From Candidatus Omnitrophota bacterium (GTDB lineage Bacteria > Omnitrophota > Gorgyraeia > Velamenicoccales > Velamenicoccaceae): 23,531 nt of DNA. Numbering within the stretch: position 1 is the first letter of the stretch; each line of letters opens with the position of its first letter. Position numbers and translations under genes: made by a program. The notes below the pieces were generated by a model that was not told the DNA's origin, searched no databases, and was given only the letters and a program-made list of their open reading frames with translations. The DNA is taken from the NCBI GenBank assembly GCA_028717105.1, contig JAQUOM010000015.1:1-23531 (forward strand). Direction: 5' to 3'. Positions 15,253-23,204 of the stretch are shown here, in pieces.

Positions 15253-15923
15253 AGAAACAGGCCTATGTGGACCTTGGCTTTGCCTGTGTCGATACGGACA
15301 GGCAAAAGAGACGGGGATTCCCAGAGGTCATCTTTTGTCAAAAAAAGACAAAAGAAGATATCGTCAAGATTGCGCGGGAGCTCGCCAGGGATCCCGGGGC
15401 GCCGCTTTTGTTGACGCATTTGGATCCGCGATTTTTTGGCTTTTTAAAAGCCAGGATCAAAGACCTGCGGTATGACAAAAAAGCCCGTGCCGCTTATCGC
15501 CGGGGACGCAGGGCAGGCCGTCAGGCGACGGGCGAGGTGTTGATCGTCACGGCGGGCACGAGCGATATCCCCGTGGCTGAAGAGGCCGCTCTCACGTTGG
15601 AGTTGATGGGGGTCGGCGTACGCCGATTGTATGATGTGGGCGTGGCAGGCGTGCACAGGATCATGGATAAAAAAGACCTCTTGCGCAAGGCCTCTGTGGT
15701 CATCGTCGTCGCCGGAATGGAAGGGGCCCTGGCGAGCCTGGTCAGCGGATTGGTCCGGTGTCCCGTTGTTGCCGTGCCGACAAGTTGCGGCTATGGTTCG
15801 AGCTTCGAAGGATTGGCCGCTCTTTTGACGATGCTCAACAGCTGTTCTCCGGGCATTGCGGTTATGAATATCGACAACGGCTTCGGCGCCGGTTACTTCG
15901 CGGGATTGGTGAGTCGCAGATGA
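15249..15923 (+). CDS. larB: LarB, nickel-pincer cofactor biosynthesis carboxylase
   Basis: LarB carboxylates nicotinic acid adenine dinucleotide and splits its phosphoanhydride to give pyridinium-3,5-biscarboxylic acid mononucleotide, the first step to the nickel-pincer nucleotide cofactor of lactate racemase and related enzymes. The 224 residues contain GFPEVIFCQKKT (23-34), ILTAGTSD-type LIVTAGTSDIPVAEEAA (about 98-114) and YDVGVAGVHR. The C-terminal VVAGMEGALASLVSGL, TSCGYGSSFEGLAALLTMLN and VMNIDNGFGAGYFA are signature blocks. Cys199 in LNSC is probably the cysteine that attacks the pyridinium, by analogy with Lactobacillus LarB. The N-terminal helices before EDLGFA are shorter than usual. 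The gene overlaps the HTH gene upstream and larC downstream by ATGA. The sulfur-inserting enzyme LarE is not seen. Confidence 0.93.
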   Translation: MKKQAYVDLGFACVDTDRQKRRGFPEVIFCQKKTKEDIVKIARELARDPGAPLLLTHLDPRFFGFLKARIKDLRYDKKARAAYRRGRRAGRQATGEVLIVTAGTSDIPVAEEAALTLELMGVGVRRLYDVGVAGVHRIMDKKDLLRKASVVIVVAGMEGALASLVSGLVRCPVVAVPTSCGYGSSFEGLAALLTMLNSCSPGIAVMNIDNGFGAGYFAGLVSRR

Positions 15924-17050
15924 AGACGGTTTATCTGGATCCGGTCGGAGGGATAAGCGGCGACATGACAGTCGCCGCTTTTATTGATTTGGGTGTTCCC
16001 GTCTCGGCGATCAAAAGAGAATTGGGCAAGCTCGCCCTTGGCGGTTATGCCTTGACAACGCACCGCGTTCAGAGAGGACATTTGCGGGCCCTTCGTTTCG
16101 AGGTGTTTGTAAAACAGGAGAAAAATTTTTCTTACCTTGAGATCACGCGGTTGATCGGGAGGAGCCGTCTGAGCGGCAGCGTCAAAGCGCGGATGCTCAA
16201 GATCTATGAGACGTTGAAAGACGCTGAGGAACGCGTTCACGGCCACGGCCATCGGGATCTGCGTTTTCATCAGCTCGGCGAAACGGATTCCCTGGTCGAT
16301 ATCGCTGCGGTGTGCGTTTGCCTGGAAGCCCGTAGCGTGGCGCGCATCCTTTATCCGGCGATCCCGCTGGGGCTGGCCGTGGCTCCCGCCGTTTCTGTTT
16401 TGCTGGAGGGCAGAAGGATATATTTTACGGATGCGCCCTATGAGAACGTAACGCCCACCGGTATGGCGATCCTTCGGGCTTTGGGCGAGCAGACCAGCGG
16501 CGATCAAAGAGAATCTTTTGTGCAGGGCCGCGCCGGATATGGAGCGGGGGCCGCGGACCCGCCTGGCGTAACCAATGCCCTGCGGGCCGTAGAGTTAGGC
16601 GGGGTCGTTGGGCCGCCTGCCGGCGATGATGTCATCGTGGTGGAAGCGAATATCGATGACATGAATCCTCAGATGTATGGGGATGTCATGGAGCGGCTTC
16701 TGCGTGCCGGCGCCCTGGATGTGTTTCTTACGAATGTTCTGATGAAAAAAACGCGTCCGGGAATTTTGCTGACGGTCTTGTCAGGCGCCGTAAATTTCGA
16801 TAAGATATCAGATATTATCCTGCGGGAGACGACCACGATCGGATTGCGCTATTATGGCGCAGGGCGCGTCATATTGCCCCGGTCATGGAAGCGGGTCGTT
16901 GTCCTGGGGCAACAGGTCCGGATAAAAACCGTTACATTGCCTGACGGCTCAAGACGCAGCGTTCCGGAATACGAAGATTGCCGGCAGGCCGCGAGAATTA
17001 CCCGCCGGCCGTTGCAGGAGGTCGTCAGGTTTGCTCAAGCGAAAGGTTAA
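15920..17050 (+). CDS. larC: LarC, nickel insertion enzyme for the nickel-pincer cofactor
   Basis: LarC inserts Ni into the sulfurated pyridinium nucleotide in a CTP-dependent cyclometallation. The 376-residue protein shows YLDPVGGISGDMTVAAFIDLG (5-25), a His-rich VHGHGHRDLRFHQLGETDSL (about 108-128; the family consensus is HFHE.GA.DS), APYENVTPTGMAILRAL, GYGAGAADPPGVTNALR and EANIDDMNPQMYGDVMERL. MKKTRPGILLTVL and RETTTIGLRYY follow. This is a single uninterrupted chain; the L. plantarum gene needs a programmed frameshift (larC1/larC2). An ATG at 15758 in this frame overlaps larB heavily and is not conserved; 15920 matches the family start and overlaps the larB stop in ATGA. The gap to acsC is only 3 bp, placing larC in the acs operon. 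Confidence 0.94.
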   Translation: MKTVYLDPVGGISGDMTVAAFIDLGVPVSAIKRELGKLALGGYALTTHRVQRGHLRALRFEVFVKQEKNFSYLEITRLIGRSRLSGSVKARMLKIYETLKDAEERVHGHGHRDLRFHQLGETDSLVDIAAVCVCLEARSVARILYPAIPLGLAVAPAVSVLLEGRRIYFTDAPYENVTPTGMAILRALGEQTSGDQRESFVQGRAGYGAGAADPPGVTNALRAVELGGVVGPPAGDDVIVVEANIDDMNPQMYGDVMERLLRAGALDVFLTNVLMKKTRPGILLTVLSGAVNFDKISDIILRETTTIGLRYYGAGRVILPRSWKRVVVLGQQVRIKTVTLPDGSRRSVPEYEDCRQAARITRRPLQEVVRFAQAKG

Positions 17051-17053
17051 GCG

Positions 17054-18385
17054 ATGGCCCTTTCAGGTTTGGATATCTACAAGCTGTTACCGAAGACCAA
17101 CTGTAAAAAGTGCGGGTTCCAGACGTGCCTGGCATTCGCGATGCAGTTGGCCAAGAAAGCCGTCAGCTTGGACAAATGTCCGGATGTCGGCGCCGAAGTC
17201 CGTGCCCTGCTCGAGGAGGCATCCCAGCCGGCCATCCGTCTGGTGGAGGTTGGGGCAGGGGATCGCCGTTTCGCCGTGGGGCAGGAGACTGTTCTTTTCA
17301 GGCATGAAGAGAAGTTCCATCATCCTACCGCCATCGGATTGATCGTTGAAGATGATGTTCCGGCGTCTGGGCTGGCGCATGTTCTGAAGGGTATTCATGC
17401 GCTGGAATTCGAGCGTGTCGGCCAAAAGATCGGCGTCCAGGCGATCGCCCTTCATAATAAAAGCGGAGAGAAAGGGCGCTTTTTGGAACAACTCAAGGCT
17501 GTGCGCGCCGCATCTTCCTTGCCTCTGATCCTGATGACGTCCTCGGCTGCGACCTTAAAGGAGGCCCTGGCTGTGGCGGGACCCGAGAGGCCGTTGGCTT
17601 ACTGTCACAGGGTTACCGATCTTGCTTCTTATATTTCCGTTTGTAGGGAGTTTGGGGTCCCGTTGGCTTTTCGCGCTTCATCCCTTGAAGAATTTTCCGG
17701 CGCCACGCGACAGGCGGTGCAATCCGGTTTTGCGGACTTGGTCCTGGATATCCCCGAAGGCAGGGCCGCCGACCGTTTATGGCAGTTGACGCAGATGCGG
17801 CGTCTGGCCGTCAAGAAGGGGGAACGCAGCCTTGGATTTCCGACAATGGTCATCGTGGATACGGCCGTGGAGAGCGAGGCGGTCTGTCAGGCAGCTGCCT
17901 ATATTTCCAAATATGCAAACATTCTTTTGCTGCGGACGGTTAAACCGGAACATATCCTGCCTCTCTTGACCTTCAGGCAAAATATTTATACCGATCCGCA
18001 GAAGCCGTTGCAGGTTGAGCCCAATATTTATCCCATCGGCGATGTCTCGAAGGATTCCCCGGTCCTTATCACGACGAACTTTTCGTTGACGTATTATACG
18101 GTGTTGGGCGAGATCGAATCCAGCCGCGTCCCAAGTTATCTCATCTGTATGAATACAGAAGGCATGTCGGTTTTGACAGCCTGGGCTGCCGAGAAATTCG
18201 GCGCCGAACAAATCGCCGATACTTTGGTTAAGTTCAAGCTGGCAGATGTCGTGTCGCATACGAACCTGATCATTCCCGGATATGTCGCCATGATGAGCGG
18301 CGACCTGGAAGACAAGTCCGGTTGGCGCGTTCTTGTGGGGCCAAGGGAAGCTTCCGGGCTTCCGGCATATTTAAAGAACCTGTGA
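17054..18385 (+). CDS. acsC: Corrinoid iron-sulfur protein large subunit AcsC (gamma)
   Basis: AcsC is the cobalamin- and Fe4S4-carrying subunit of the corrinoid iron-sulfur protein. It accepts the methyl group from methyltetrahydrofolate and hands it to the A-cluster of CODH/ACS. The 443 residues start with the cluster motif Cys17, Cys20, Cys25 and Cys42 (LLPKTNCKKCGFQTC; SLDKCPDV). The middle is a TIM-barrel, including FHHPTAIGLIVEDD, VGQKIGVQAIALHN, KSGEKGRFLEQL and a region with LVLDIPEG. The C-terminal B12-binding part (about 320-443) holds NIYPIGDVSKDSPVLITTNF, YTVLGEIESSRVPSYLI and HTNLIIPGYVAMMSGDLED. The length is typical. The start is 3 bp after larC, with AAAGG upstream. It needs AcsD as partner, which is encoded at 21288. 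Confidence 0.96.
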   Translation: MALSGLDIYKLLPKTNCKKCGFQTCLAFAMQLAKKAVSLDKCPDVGAEVRALLEEASQPAIRLVEVGAGDRRFAVGQETVLFRHEEKFHHPTAIGLIVEDDVPASGLAHVLKGIHALEFERVGQKIGVQAIALHNKSGEKGRFLEQLKAVRAASSLPLILMTSSAATLKEALAVAGPERPLAYCHRVTDLASYISVCREFGVPLAFRASSLEEFSGATRQAVQSGFADLVLDIPEGRAADRLWQLTQMRRLAVKKGERSLGFPTMVIVDTAVESEAVCQAAAYISKYANILLLRTVKPEHILPLLTFRQNIYTDPQKPLQVEPNIYPIGDVSKDSPVLITTNFSLTYYTVLGEIESSRVPSYLICMNTEGMSVLTAWAAEKFGAEQIADTLVKFKLADVVSHTNLIIPGYVAMMSGDLEDKSGWRVLVGPREASGLPAYLKNL

Positions 18386-18441
18386 TGTTTTGACGCTAAG
18401 AGAAGCCGGGCTGTTTCTTACGACCATGGAGTATTGTTGAT

Positions 18442-20424
18442 ATGAATAAGGTTGTTGTGACATTTTTGCCGGATGATAAAAAAGTCGTCGTAGAAAAGGG
18501 GACTAACCTTTTGTCCGCGGCGTTGTCCGCCCATATCCATCTAAATTCCAGTTGCGGCGGTGACGGGGTATGCGGGAAGTGCCGTGTTTTTGTTAAGACC
18601 GGTGCGGTCCATGCCGAGCCGTCCGGGCGCATCCGTCCTGAGGAACGCAGGATCGGCGCTCATCTGGCCTGCCAGACACTGGTGGAATCGGATTGCGTGG
18701 TCGAGATCCCTCCGGAATCCCGCCTGGACATGAGCGTCTTGAGCAAGGAGGAGCTGGCTTTGCGGCTGCGGGGTATTTATGCGCCCTCAGAAGATGTCCA
18801 GGAGGCGGCGCGGCCCGTGCGCGAGGACTTTGCGTTTCAGCCCCTTGTTGAAAAATTTTATATCCAATTACCTGCGCCGGACTTTAACGATAAGCTGAGC
18901 GATCTGGAACGTGTCGAGCGCGCCGTGCAGGAAAAGATCGGCGATGTGCCCTTGCATACGGGTCTGGCGAATTTAAGGAGATTGGGAGAATTACTGCGGA
19001 CAAGTTCCTGGAATGTCACGGTGACCGTGGCTGCCAAGGGGCCTGCGTTTGAGATCCTGGCGATCGAGCCGCAAGACACATCTGAGAAAAATTTTGGACT
19101 GGTTTTTGATATTGGAACGACCACGATTACCGGGCAGCTCGTGGATCTCAAGAAGAAAGAGATTCTGGGGACCAAGGCGACCTACAATCGGCAGGCCACA
19201 TTCGGTTCGGACATCATCACGCGCATCATTTATGCACAGGCTCCTGACGGCCTGGAAAAACTTCATCATGCCGTCGTGGATGTTTTGAACGAGATGACCG
19301 AAGCCCTGACCGATGAATGCCGCGTGGACTTGAACGATGTTACCTGCGCTTGTGTCGCCGGCAACACGACGATGATCCATTTATTGTTGCGCATCGACCC
19401 GTCGCATATCCGCAAGGAGCCCTATGTGCCGACAGCCAACTTTATTTCAGGTCTGAAGGCCGCTGAAGCGGGCCTGAAGATCAACCCGCACGGCGCCTTA
19501 TATTGCGTCCCCGGGGTTTCCAGTTATGTGGGCGGCGATATCAGCGCGGGTGTTCTGTCCTGCGGGCTTTTTCGCTCTGCCGACCTGCAATTGCTCATTG
19601 ACATCGGCACGAACGGTGAGATCGTCCTGGGGAATGCGGAGTGGCTTATCAGTTGCGCGGCTTCGGCAGGCCCTGCCTTCGAGGGCAGCGGGATGAAGAG
19701 CGGTCTGCGCGCCGTCAAGGGCGCCATCCAGGGCGTCAGCGTCGATCGTAAGTCCCTGGACGTTACGTACACGACGATCGGAGGAGATACGCCGCGGGGC
19801 TTATGCGGTTCCGGTTATATCGATCTGGTGACCCAGCTTTTGGGTGCCGGTGTTGTGGACAAGAACGGAAAGCTGAACAGAAATAAAACCTCAAAACGGC
19901 TGCGCCCCGGCGATGCGGGTTATGAGTTTGTCGTTGTTTTTGCCGACGAAAAAGGGCTTGCAGAAGATATCGTCCTGACGGACGCCGACCTGGATAATTT
20001 TAAACGGGCGAAGGCCGCGATCTATTCGGCTGTTTCTCTTTTGATCAGGCATATGGGGTTGTCCGTTCAGGACATCCGCAATATCTTCATTGCGGGCGGG
20101 TTCGGGACGTCGCTTAATGTGGAGAGCGCTGTTGCGACAGGATTGATTCCCGATTTGCCGCGGGACAAATATGTTTTTGTGGGCAATAGTTCGCTCGCCG
20201 GCGCCAGAGAATATTTGTTTTCCCGCCGGGCTGCAGGGGCCTGCGATAAGATAGCGGCCAATATCACCTATTTCGAACTATCGACCGACGCGGCGTATAT
20301 GGATGAGTATATGGCGGCGCTTTTCTTTCCTCATACGGACATGACGCGGTTTCCAAGCGTAAAGTATGAAAAGGATGAAGGCCCTGTGATACCCAGCGCC
20401 CTAAAACCGCGCCCGTGCCTTTAG
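18442..20424 (+). CDS. acsV: RACo-type reductive activator of the corrinoid iron-sulfur protein
   Basis: RACo uses ATP to reduce accidentally oxidised Co(II) in the corrinoid protein back to Co(I). The 660-residue protein has an N-terminal [2Fe-2S] ferredoxin domain (about 1-92) with Cys38, Cys44, Cys47 and Cys77 (NSSCGGDGVCGKCRVFV; AHLACQTL). A linker and helical region cover about 93-215. An ASKHA ATPase-type domain (DUF4445) starts near 219: DIGTTTITGQLVDLKKKEIL, ATFGSDIITRI, VAGNTTMIHLLL, DIGTNGEIVLG, GPAFEGSGMKSG, IFIAGGFGTSLN and PRDKYVFVGNSSLAGA. The place between acsC and cooC-acsD-acsE agrees with the acetogen clusters in which this gene is called orf7 or acsV. Related ferredoxin-ASKHA proteins activate methylamine-type corrinoid systems, but the context here points to CFeSP. 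The gap from acsC is 56 bp. Confidence 0.92.
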   Translation: MNKVVVTFLPDDKKVVVEKGTNLLSAALSAHIHLNSSCGGDGVCGKCRVFVKTGAVHAEPSGRIRPEERRIGAHLACQTLVESDCVVEIPPESRLDMSVLSKEELALRLRGIYAPSEDVQEAARPVREDFAFQPLVEKFYIQLPAPDFNDKLSDLERVERAVQEKIGDVPLHTGLANLRRLGELLRTSSWNVTVTVAAKGPAFEILAIEPQDTSEKNFGLVFDIGTTTITGQLVDLKKKEILGTKATYNRQATFGSDIITRIIYAQAPDGLEKLHHAVVDVLNEMTEALTDECRVDLNDVTCACVAGNTTMIHLLLRIDPSHIRKEPYVPTANFISGLKAAEAGLKINPHGALYCVPGVSSYVGGDISAGVLSCGLFRSADLQLLIDIGTNGEIVLGNAEWLISCAASAGPAFEGSGMKSGLRAVKGAIQGVSVDRKSLDVTYTTIGGDTPRGLCGSGYIDLVTQLLGAGVVDKNGKLNRNKTSKRLRPGDAGYEFVVVFADEKGLAEDIVLTDADLDNFKRAKAAIYSAVSLLIRHMGLSVQDIRNIFIAGGFGTSLNVESAVATGLIPDLPRDKYVFVGNSSLAGAREYLFSRRAAGACDKIAANITYFELSTDAAYMDEYMAALFFPHTDMTRFPSVKYEKDEGPVIPSALKPRPCL

Positions 20425-20425
20425 A

Positions 20426-20501
20426 GGGCTCCGGGTGCGGATGGCTGCGGCCGTCCGGGCATTGCGCTTAAAAAGGAGCCCGGGGTTTTTAGCCCGGACG
20501 G
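20426..20501 (+). promoter_or_regulatory. Potential intercistronic RNA structure before cooC
   Basis: The 123-bp gap between acsV and cooC has two GC-rich pairings. GGGCTCC (20426-20432) complements GGAGCCC (20475-20481), and CCGTCCGGGC (20451-20460) complements GCCCGGACGG (20492-20501), a perfect 10-bp stem. Their arms interleave, so they could form an H-type pseudoknot or alternative states. A further alternative pairing (CCGGG with CCCGG) spans the GTTTTTAG segment. No T-run follows the long stem, so an intrinsic terminator is unlikely. Regulation of cooC-acsDE by attenuation, processing or stability is inference. Confidence 0.4.
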
Positions 20502-20547
20502 GTTCCATGAGGCATTCAGCATTTGGGATGCGGAGCGATATTTTTCT

Positions 20548-21303
20548 ATGGCTGATGTGATCGTCATCGCAGGTAAGGGCGGCACGGGCAAGACAACACT
20601 GGCAGCCCTTTTAACGCTGGAGCTGGCGAAAAAAGATGCGGGGGCGGTTCTGGCTGTGGATGCCGATCCCAACAGTAATTTGAGCGACGCCCTGGGCCTT
20701 CAAAATGCCGTGACGATCGCCGATATCGTTGACGAAATATCGAAGCATCCGGATACCGTGCCGCCGCACATGGGCAAAGAGGCATTTATCGAGTATCGGA
20801 TCCACAGGGAGATGACGGAGAGCGAGGGATTCGATCTCCTGGTGATGGGCCGGCCCGAGGGGCCCGGGTGTTATTGTTACATCAACAACGTCTTGCGTAA
20901 CTGCATGGCAAAGCTGATTGCGGATTATCGTTATGTCGTTATCGATAACGAGGCGGGATTAGAGCATTTTTCCAGAAAGACGACGCGCGTATGTTCCGAG
21001 CTCATTGTGGTTTCGGATGGGACGCAGGTCGGCGTGCGGTCTGCGGGCAGGATATTTGAATTAGTCGAAGAGATGGACATCGCCGCTGAAAGGCGTTTTC
21101 TTGTTATGAACAAGTCGGCTGGCGTAGATCAGGCGGCCGCCTTAAAAAGAGAATTCAGGCTTCAGGGGGTATTTGCGTTTCCCCTTGACGTGACCGTTGC
21201 GGATTTTTCTGCGAAAGGGGTCCCGTTGTCGCAGCTGCCGCAGGATTCCGGGGCGCGACAGGGCATCACAAAAGTTGGAGAACAGATATGGCCGAAGAAT
21301 TAA
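20548..21303 (+). CDS. cooC: CooC/AcsF-type nickel-insertion ATPase for CODH/ACS
   Basis: This P-loop ATPase of the MinD/SIMIBI class matures the nickel-iron-sulfur centre of carbon monoxide dehydrogenase or acetyl-CoA synthase. The 251 residues start with a deviant Walker A GKGGTGKTT (9-17) followed by VDADPNSNLSDALG (37-50). The metal-binding CxC pair Cys108 and Cys110 lies in GRPEGPGCYCYINNVLR; in the CooC family this pair holds Ni or Zn at the dimer interface. DNEAGLEHFSR and VVSDGTQVGVRSAGRI are also diagnostic. CooC and AcsF paralogues cannot be told apart safely here; the placement next to acsV and acsD suggests AcsF. The ribosome site is weak (GGAG, distant). The last 16 bases overlap acsD. 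Confidence 0.9.
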   Translation: MADVIVIAGKGGTGKTTLAALLTLELAKKDAGAVLAVDADPNSNLSDALGLQNAVTIADIVDEISKHPDTVPPHMGKEAFIEYRIHREMTESEGFDLLVMGRPEGPGCYCYINNVLRNCMAKLIADYRYVVIDNEAGLEHFSRKTTRVCSELIVVSDGTQVGVRSAGRIFELVEEMDIAAERRFLVMNKSAGVDQAAALKREFRLQGVFAFPLDVTVADFSAKGVPLSQLPQDSGARQGITKVGEQIWPKN

Positions 21304-22256
21304 GATTGGTCTCTCATTGGTCCCAGCGCGTCCATGAAGTACGGATTGGCGCAACGAAGCAGGAGGGCGGCAGCCGCGCCGTGACATTGACGGTCGGAGG
21401 GCAGGGGGCTTTGCCTTTTTTATTCAAGGAAGGCGCTCTTCCTCATCCGCCGTTGATCGCCGCAGAGGTTTTTGATGTTATCGATGAGGATTGGCCGGAG
21501 ACGTTGTGCAGAGACCTTGACGGGATGAGCCGGGATCCCGTGCGCTGGGCCGGGACAATGATCAAAGATGTACAGGCGGACCTGGTATGTTTGAAGCTTT
21601 CGGGAACCCATCCTGACGGGGCCGACAAGCCGGCGGCAGAGGCCTGTGATCTTGTTAAAAAGGTCTTATCGGCTGTTGACAGGCCCTTGATCGTCCTGGG
21701 GTGCGGGGACGCCCCGAAAGACAACGAAGTTCTTCCGGTCATTTCGGAAGCGACCAAGGGAGAACGCCTTTTGTTCGGGGACGTCGTCCAGGAAAACTAT
21801 AAGACATTGACGGCCGCCTGTATTGCCGACGGCCACAGTATCGTCGCCGAGTCGCCGATCGACGTCAATATCGCCAAACAATTGAATATACTCGTTTCTG
21901 ACCTGGGCCTGCCGTTGGACCGCATTGTGATCAATCCGACGATCGGCGCTCTGGGCTACGGCCTGGAATACGCATATTCCATTATGGAGCGCGCCAGAGG
22001 CGCCGCTCTTTCGGGCGACAAGATGCTGGCCATGCCTTTTATTTGTTTCGTTGGCCAGGAGACTTGGCGCACCAAGGAAGCCAGGGTCCCTGAGAGCGAT
22101 TCTCCGGGATGGGGCGATGCCAGGGAGCGCGGGATCATGTGGGAAGTGGTTGCAGCGATGGCCATGCTGCAGGCAGGAGCTGATATCCTGACGATGCGCC
22201 ATCCTCAAGCAATCCGCATTGTAAAACATGCCATCACTGAATTGATGAAAGGATAG
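21288..22256 (+). CDS. acsD: Corrinoid iron-sulfur protein small subunit AcsD (delta)
   Basis: AcsD pairs with AcsC to form the corrinoid iron-sulfur protein and helps cradle the cobalamin. The 322 residues have a TIM-barrel of the CdhD/AcsD family: VTLTVGGQGALPF, PPLIAAEVFDVIDEDWPETL, VCLKLSGTHPDGADKPAAEA, RPLIVLGCGDAPKDNEVLP, GERLLFGDVVQENYKTLTAA and AESPIDVNIAKQLNIL. INPTIGALGYGLEYAYSIMER and MRHPQAIRIVKHAITELMKG close the protein. Length and motifs are normal for bacterial AcsD. No iron-sulfur motif is expected in this subunit and none is seen. GGAG precedes the ATG inside the cooC end, with which it overlaps by 16 bp. The next gene, acsE, supplies the methyl group. Confidence 0.95.
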   Translation: MAEELRLVSHWSQRVHEVRIGATKQEGGSRAVTLTVGGQGALPFLFKEGALPHPPLIAAEVFDVIDEDWPETLCRDLDGMSRDPVRWAGTMIKDVQADLVCLKLSGTHPDGADKPAAEACDLVKKVLSAVDRPLIVLGCGDAPKDNEVLPVISEATKGERLLFGDVVQENYKTLTAACIADGHSIVAESPIDVNIAKQLNILVSDLGLPLDRIVINPTIGALGYGLEYAYSIMERARGAALSGDKMLAMPFICFVGQETWRTKEARVPESDSPGWGDARERGIMWEVVAAMAMLQAGADILTMRHPQAIRIVKHAITELMKG

Positions 22257-22263
22257 GGCCCAT

Positions 22264-22281
22264 AGCCGCCAGCTGTCGGCT
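22264..22281. repeat. 18-bp near-perfect palindrome between acsD and acsE
   Basis: AGCCGCCAGCTGTCGGCT reads as its own reverse complement except at one position pair. It fills half of the 37-bp gap. It could be a remnant of a dispersed palindromic element or a protein-binding site. As RNA it would make a poor hairpin because there is no loop. Confidence 0.4.
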
Positions 22282-22293
22282 GAAAGAAATCTC

Positions 22294-23097
22294 ATGTATA
22301 TTATCGGTGAATTGATCAACGGGATGTATCGTAATGTCAGGGAGGCCCTGGCCGTCCGGAACGCCGCTGTCATCAAGGCGCTGGCCCGGCGGCAGGTCGA
22401 TGCAGGCGCGGATGCCCTGGATATTAACTGCGGCCCTTTGTCGAAGGATCCGGTCCAGGATATGCGCTGGCTGGTTGAGACGATCCAGTCCGAGGTCGCG
22501 GTGCCTTTATGCCTGGACAACACAAAACAGGCGGTGATCGCCGAAGGGCTGAAGGCATGCCGGGGCAAAGCGATCATTAATTCGACAACGGCCGACCCTG
22601 AAAAGCTCGATGCGTACCTGGGGCTGGCCCAGCAATACCATGCGTCCCTGATCGCCTTGACCGTAGACAAGAACGGCGTCCCTCAAGATACGGACAGGCG
22701 CCTGGAGCTGGCGGCATTGATCCTTGAACATGCCGGCAAGGCAGGATTTTCCATGTCCGATCTTTATCTTGACCCCGTGCTTATGCCGATAAATATTGCC
22801 CAGAATCAGCTTTATGGTATACTACACGTCATTCAAGATTTCGCTTTATTGGCGACGCCGGCCCCGAAGACCGTGGTGGGGTTGAGCAATGTATCGCAGG
22901 GGTCGAAAAACCGTTCTGCGATCAACCGGACGTTTTTGGTGATGGCCCAGGTCCTGGGCCTGAAAGCCGCTATCCTCGATCCATTGGATGAAGAGTTGAT
23001 GCGGGCTTTGGTCACCGGCGAGTTGGTTTTAAATCAGGCGATTTACTGCGATTCGTACCTCGACGCATACTTGAAAAGCAAGAAACAAAGTGCATAA
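22294..23097 (+). CDS. acsE: 5-methyltetrahydrofolate:corrinoid iron-sulfur protein methyltransferase AcsE
   Basis: AcsE transfers the methyl group from methyl-H4folate to Co(I) of the corrinoid iron-sulfur protein. The 267-residue TIM-barrel contains DALDINCGPLSKDPVQDM (41-57), LCLDNTKQA with Asp75, AIINSTTAD with Asn96, DLYLDPVL with Asp160, and VVGLSNVSQGSKNR with Asn199. These are the same residue numbers as the folate-contacting residues of the Moorella enzyme, as I remember them. Length and motifs separate it from the related MetH and dihydropteroate synthases. The ribosome site is modest (GAAAG). The gene closes the visible acs operon. The methyl-branch enzymes and CODH/ACS itself lie elsewhere. 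Confidence 0.96.
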   Translation: MYIIGELINGMYRNVREALAVRNAAVIKALARRQVDAGADALDINCGPLSKDPVQDMRWLVETIQSEVAVPLCLDNTKQAVIAEGLKACRGKAIINSTTADPEKLDAYLGLAQQYHASLIALTVDKNGVPQDTDRRLELAALILEHAGKAGFSMSDLYLDPVLMPINIAQNQLYGILHVIQDFALLATPAPKTVVGLSNVSQGSKNRSAINRTFLVMAQVLGLKAAILDPLDEELMRALVTGELVLNQAIYCDSYLDAYLKSKKQSA

Positions 23098-23204
23098 GCG
23101 CGCGAGAAAAAGAAACACAATTTTGTCTTTGGTTTCGATCATTTTATGGCGGAGTAGCTCAGCCTGATAGAGCACGCGGCTCATACCCGCTTGGTCGGTG
23201 GTTT

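Noticed and set aside
18386..18441. Promoter for acsV (TTGACG at 18390)
   Set aside because: No acceptable -10 box lies 16-18 bp downstream, and the gene fits within the upstream operon.
20507..20560. Leader-peptide-like frame of 17 codons overlapping the cooC start
   Set aside because: It has no ribosome site, no run of regulatory codons, and its stop lies within cooC; chance is the simpler explanation.
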